Positions 63,996 to 64,000 of a DNA stretch of 64,000 bases are shown here, in pieces. The notes under the pieces are model-generated. The model saw only the letters and a program-made list of their open reading frames with translations. It did no database searches and had not been told where the DNA came from. The translations under genes and the position numbers were made by a program. The stretch comes from Actinomycetota bacterium (GTDB taxonomy: Bacteria; Actinomycetota; Geothermincolia; Geothermincolales; RBG-13-55-18): contig JACIXD010000003.1 in NCBI GenBank assembly GCA_014360645.1, forward strand, positions 240,764-304,763, given 5' to 3'. Positions within the stretch are counted from its first letter, which is position 1. Every line of letters begins with the position of its first letter.

Positions 63996-64000
63996 TGCTT

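Overview
The window is a high-GC bacterial chromosome segment (G+C dominates nearly every third codon position, and long antisense shadow ORFs are common). It carries no rRNA, tRNA, CRISPR or phage genes that I can see. The gene order and families (YqjE-like peptidase, Nudix, Ald and XerD in a row; trpS-scpA-scpB-rluB-aroH-aroF-tyrA-aroA; a DHH-CBS-tRNA nucleotidyltransferase fusion; CheC, CheD and FliY in the motility genes; the YvyF-type flagellar operon protein) point to a motile Gram-positive-type lineage, either Bacillota or a deep-branching Actinomycetota. That placement is inference from content, not a database result. TTG and GTG starts with strong Shine-Dalgarno sites are frequent.

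Layout. Positions 1-7136 hold housekeeping genes: an ABC-type metal permease, pyrG behind a promoter and an intrinsic terminator that look like an attenuated leader, an M20 peptidase, a Nudix hydrolase, alanine dehydrogenase and a Xer recombinase. Positions 7137-12530 are accessory: a radical SAM/SPASM protein, 1.1 kb of repeat-rich sequence with a small Cys-rich ORF, and a minus-strand secreted protein with beta-propeller-like and IPT/TIG repeats and an unusual C-terminal anchor. Positions 12531-25765 hold core genes: an unknown helical protein, the DHH-CBS-nucleotidyltransferase fusion, an M50 protease, an HD protein, trpS, scpA, scpB, an rRNA pseudouridine synthase and four shikimate/aromatic genes. 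A 300 bp element with perfect 19 bp inverted ends sits directly against the aroF ribosome binding site.

Positions 26057-64000 are almost wholly sensing and motility. A PAS histidine kinase on the minus strand is followed by a plus-strand run cheC-cheD-cheY-fliY-fliO-fliP-fliQ-fliR-flhB-flhA-flhF-like, two small conserved-looking proteins and a NarL-type regulator. A minus-strand block then encodes cheA, cheW, a 4HB-type chemoreceptor, cheR, cheB and a Cache-type chemoreceptor. The two receptors share a 1710 bp nearly identical 3' segment but have unrelated sensor halves. After an AT-rich gap come an XRE regulator, a Cys-rich GAF/HisKA_3 kinase, a REC-GAF regulator without a DNA-binding domain (its 3' end is tandemly duplicated) and a GAF-PAS-HisKA kinase, leading into flgF-like, flgG, flgJ-like and yvyF-like genes.

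How the parts fit: receptors signal through CheW to CheA; CheR and CheB adapt them by methylation; CheD and CheC add the deamidation and CheY-P phosphatase arm; CheY acts on the FliY switch; and the Fli/Flh export genes plus the Flg rod genes build the motor. The kinase/REC-GAF module between cheA and flgF has no predicted DNA-binding output and is the least explained part. The best candidates for something new are that module, the chemoreceptor segment swap, the CheA with a long N-terminal region containing a second Hpt-like stretch, and the inverted-repeat element at aroF.
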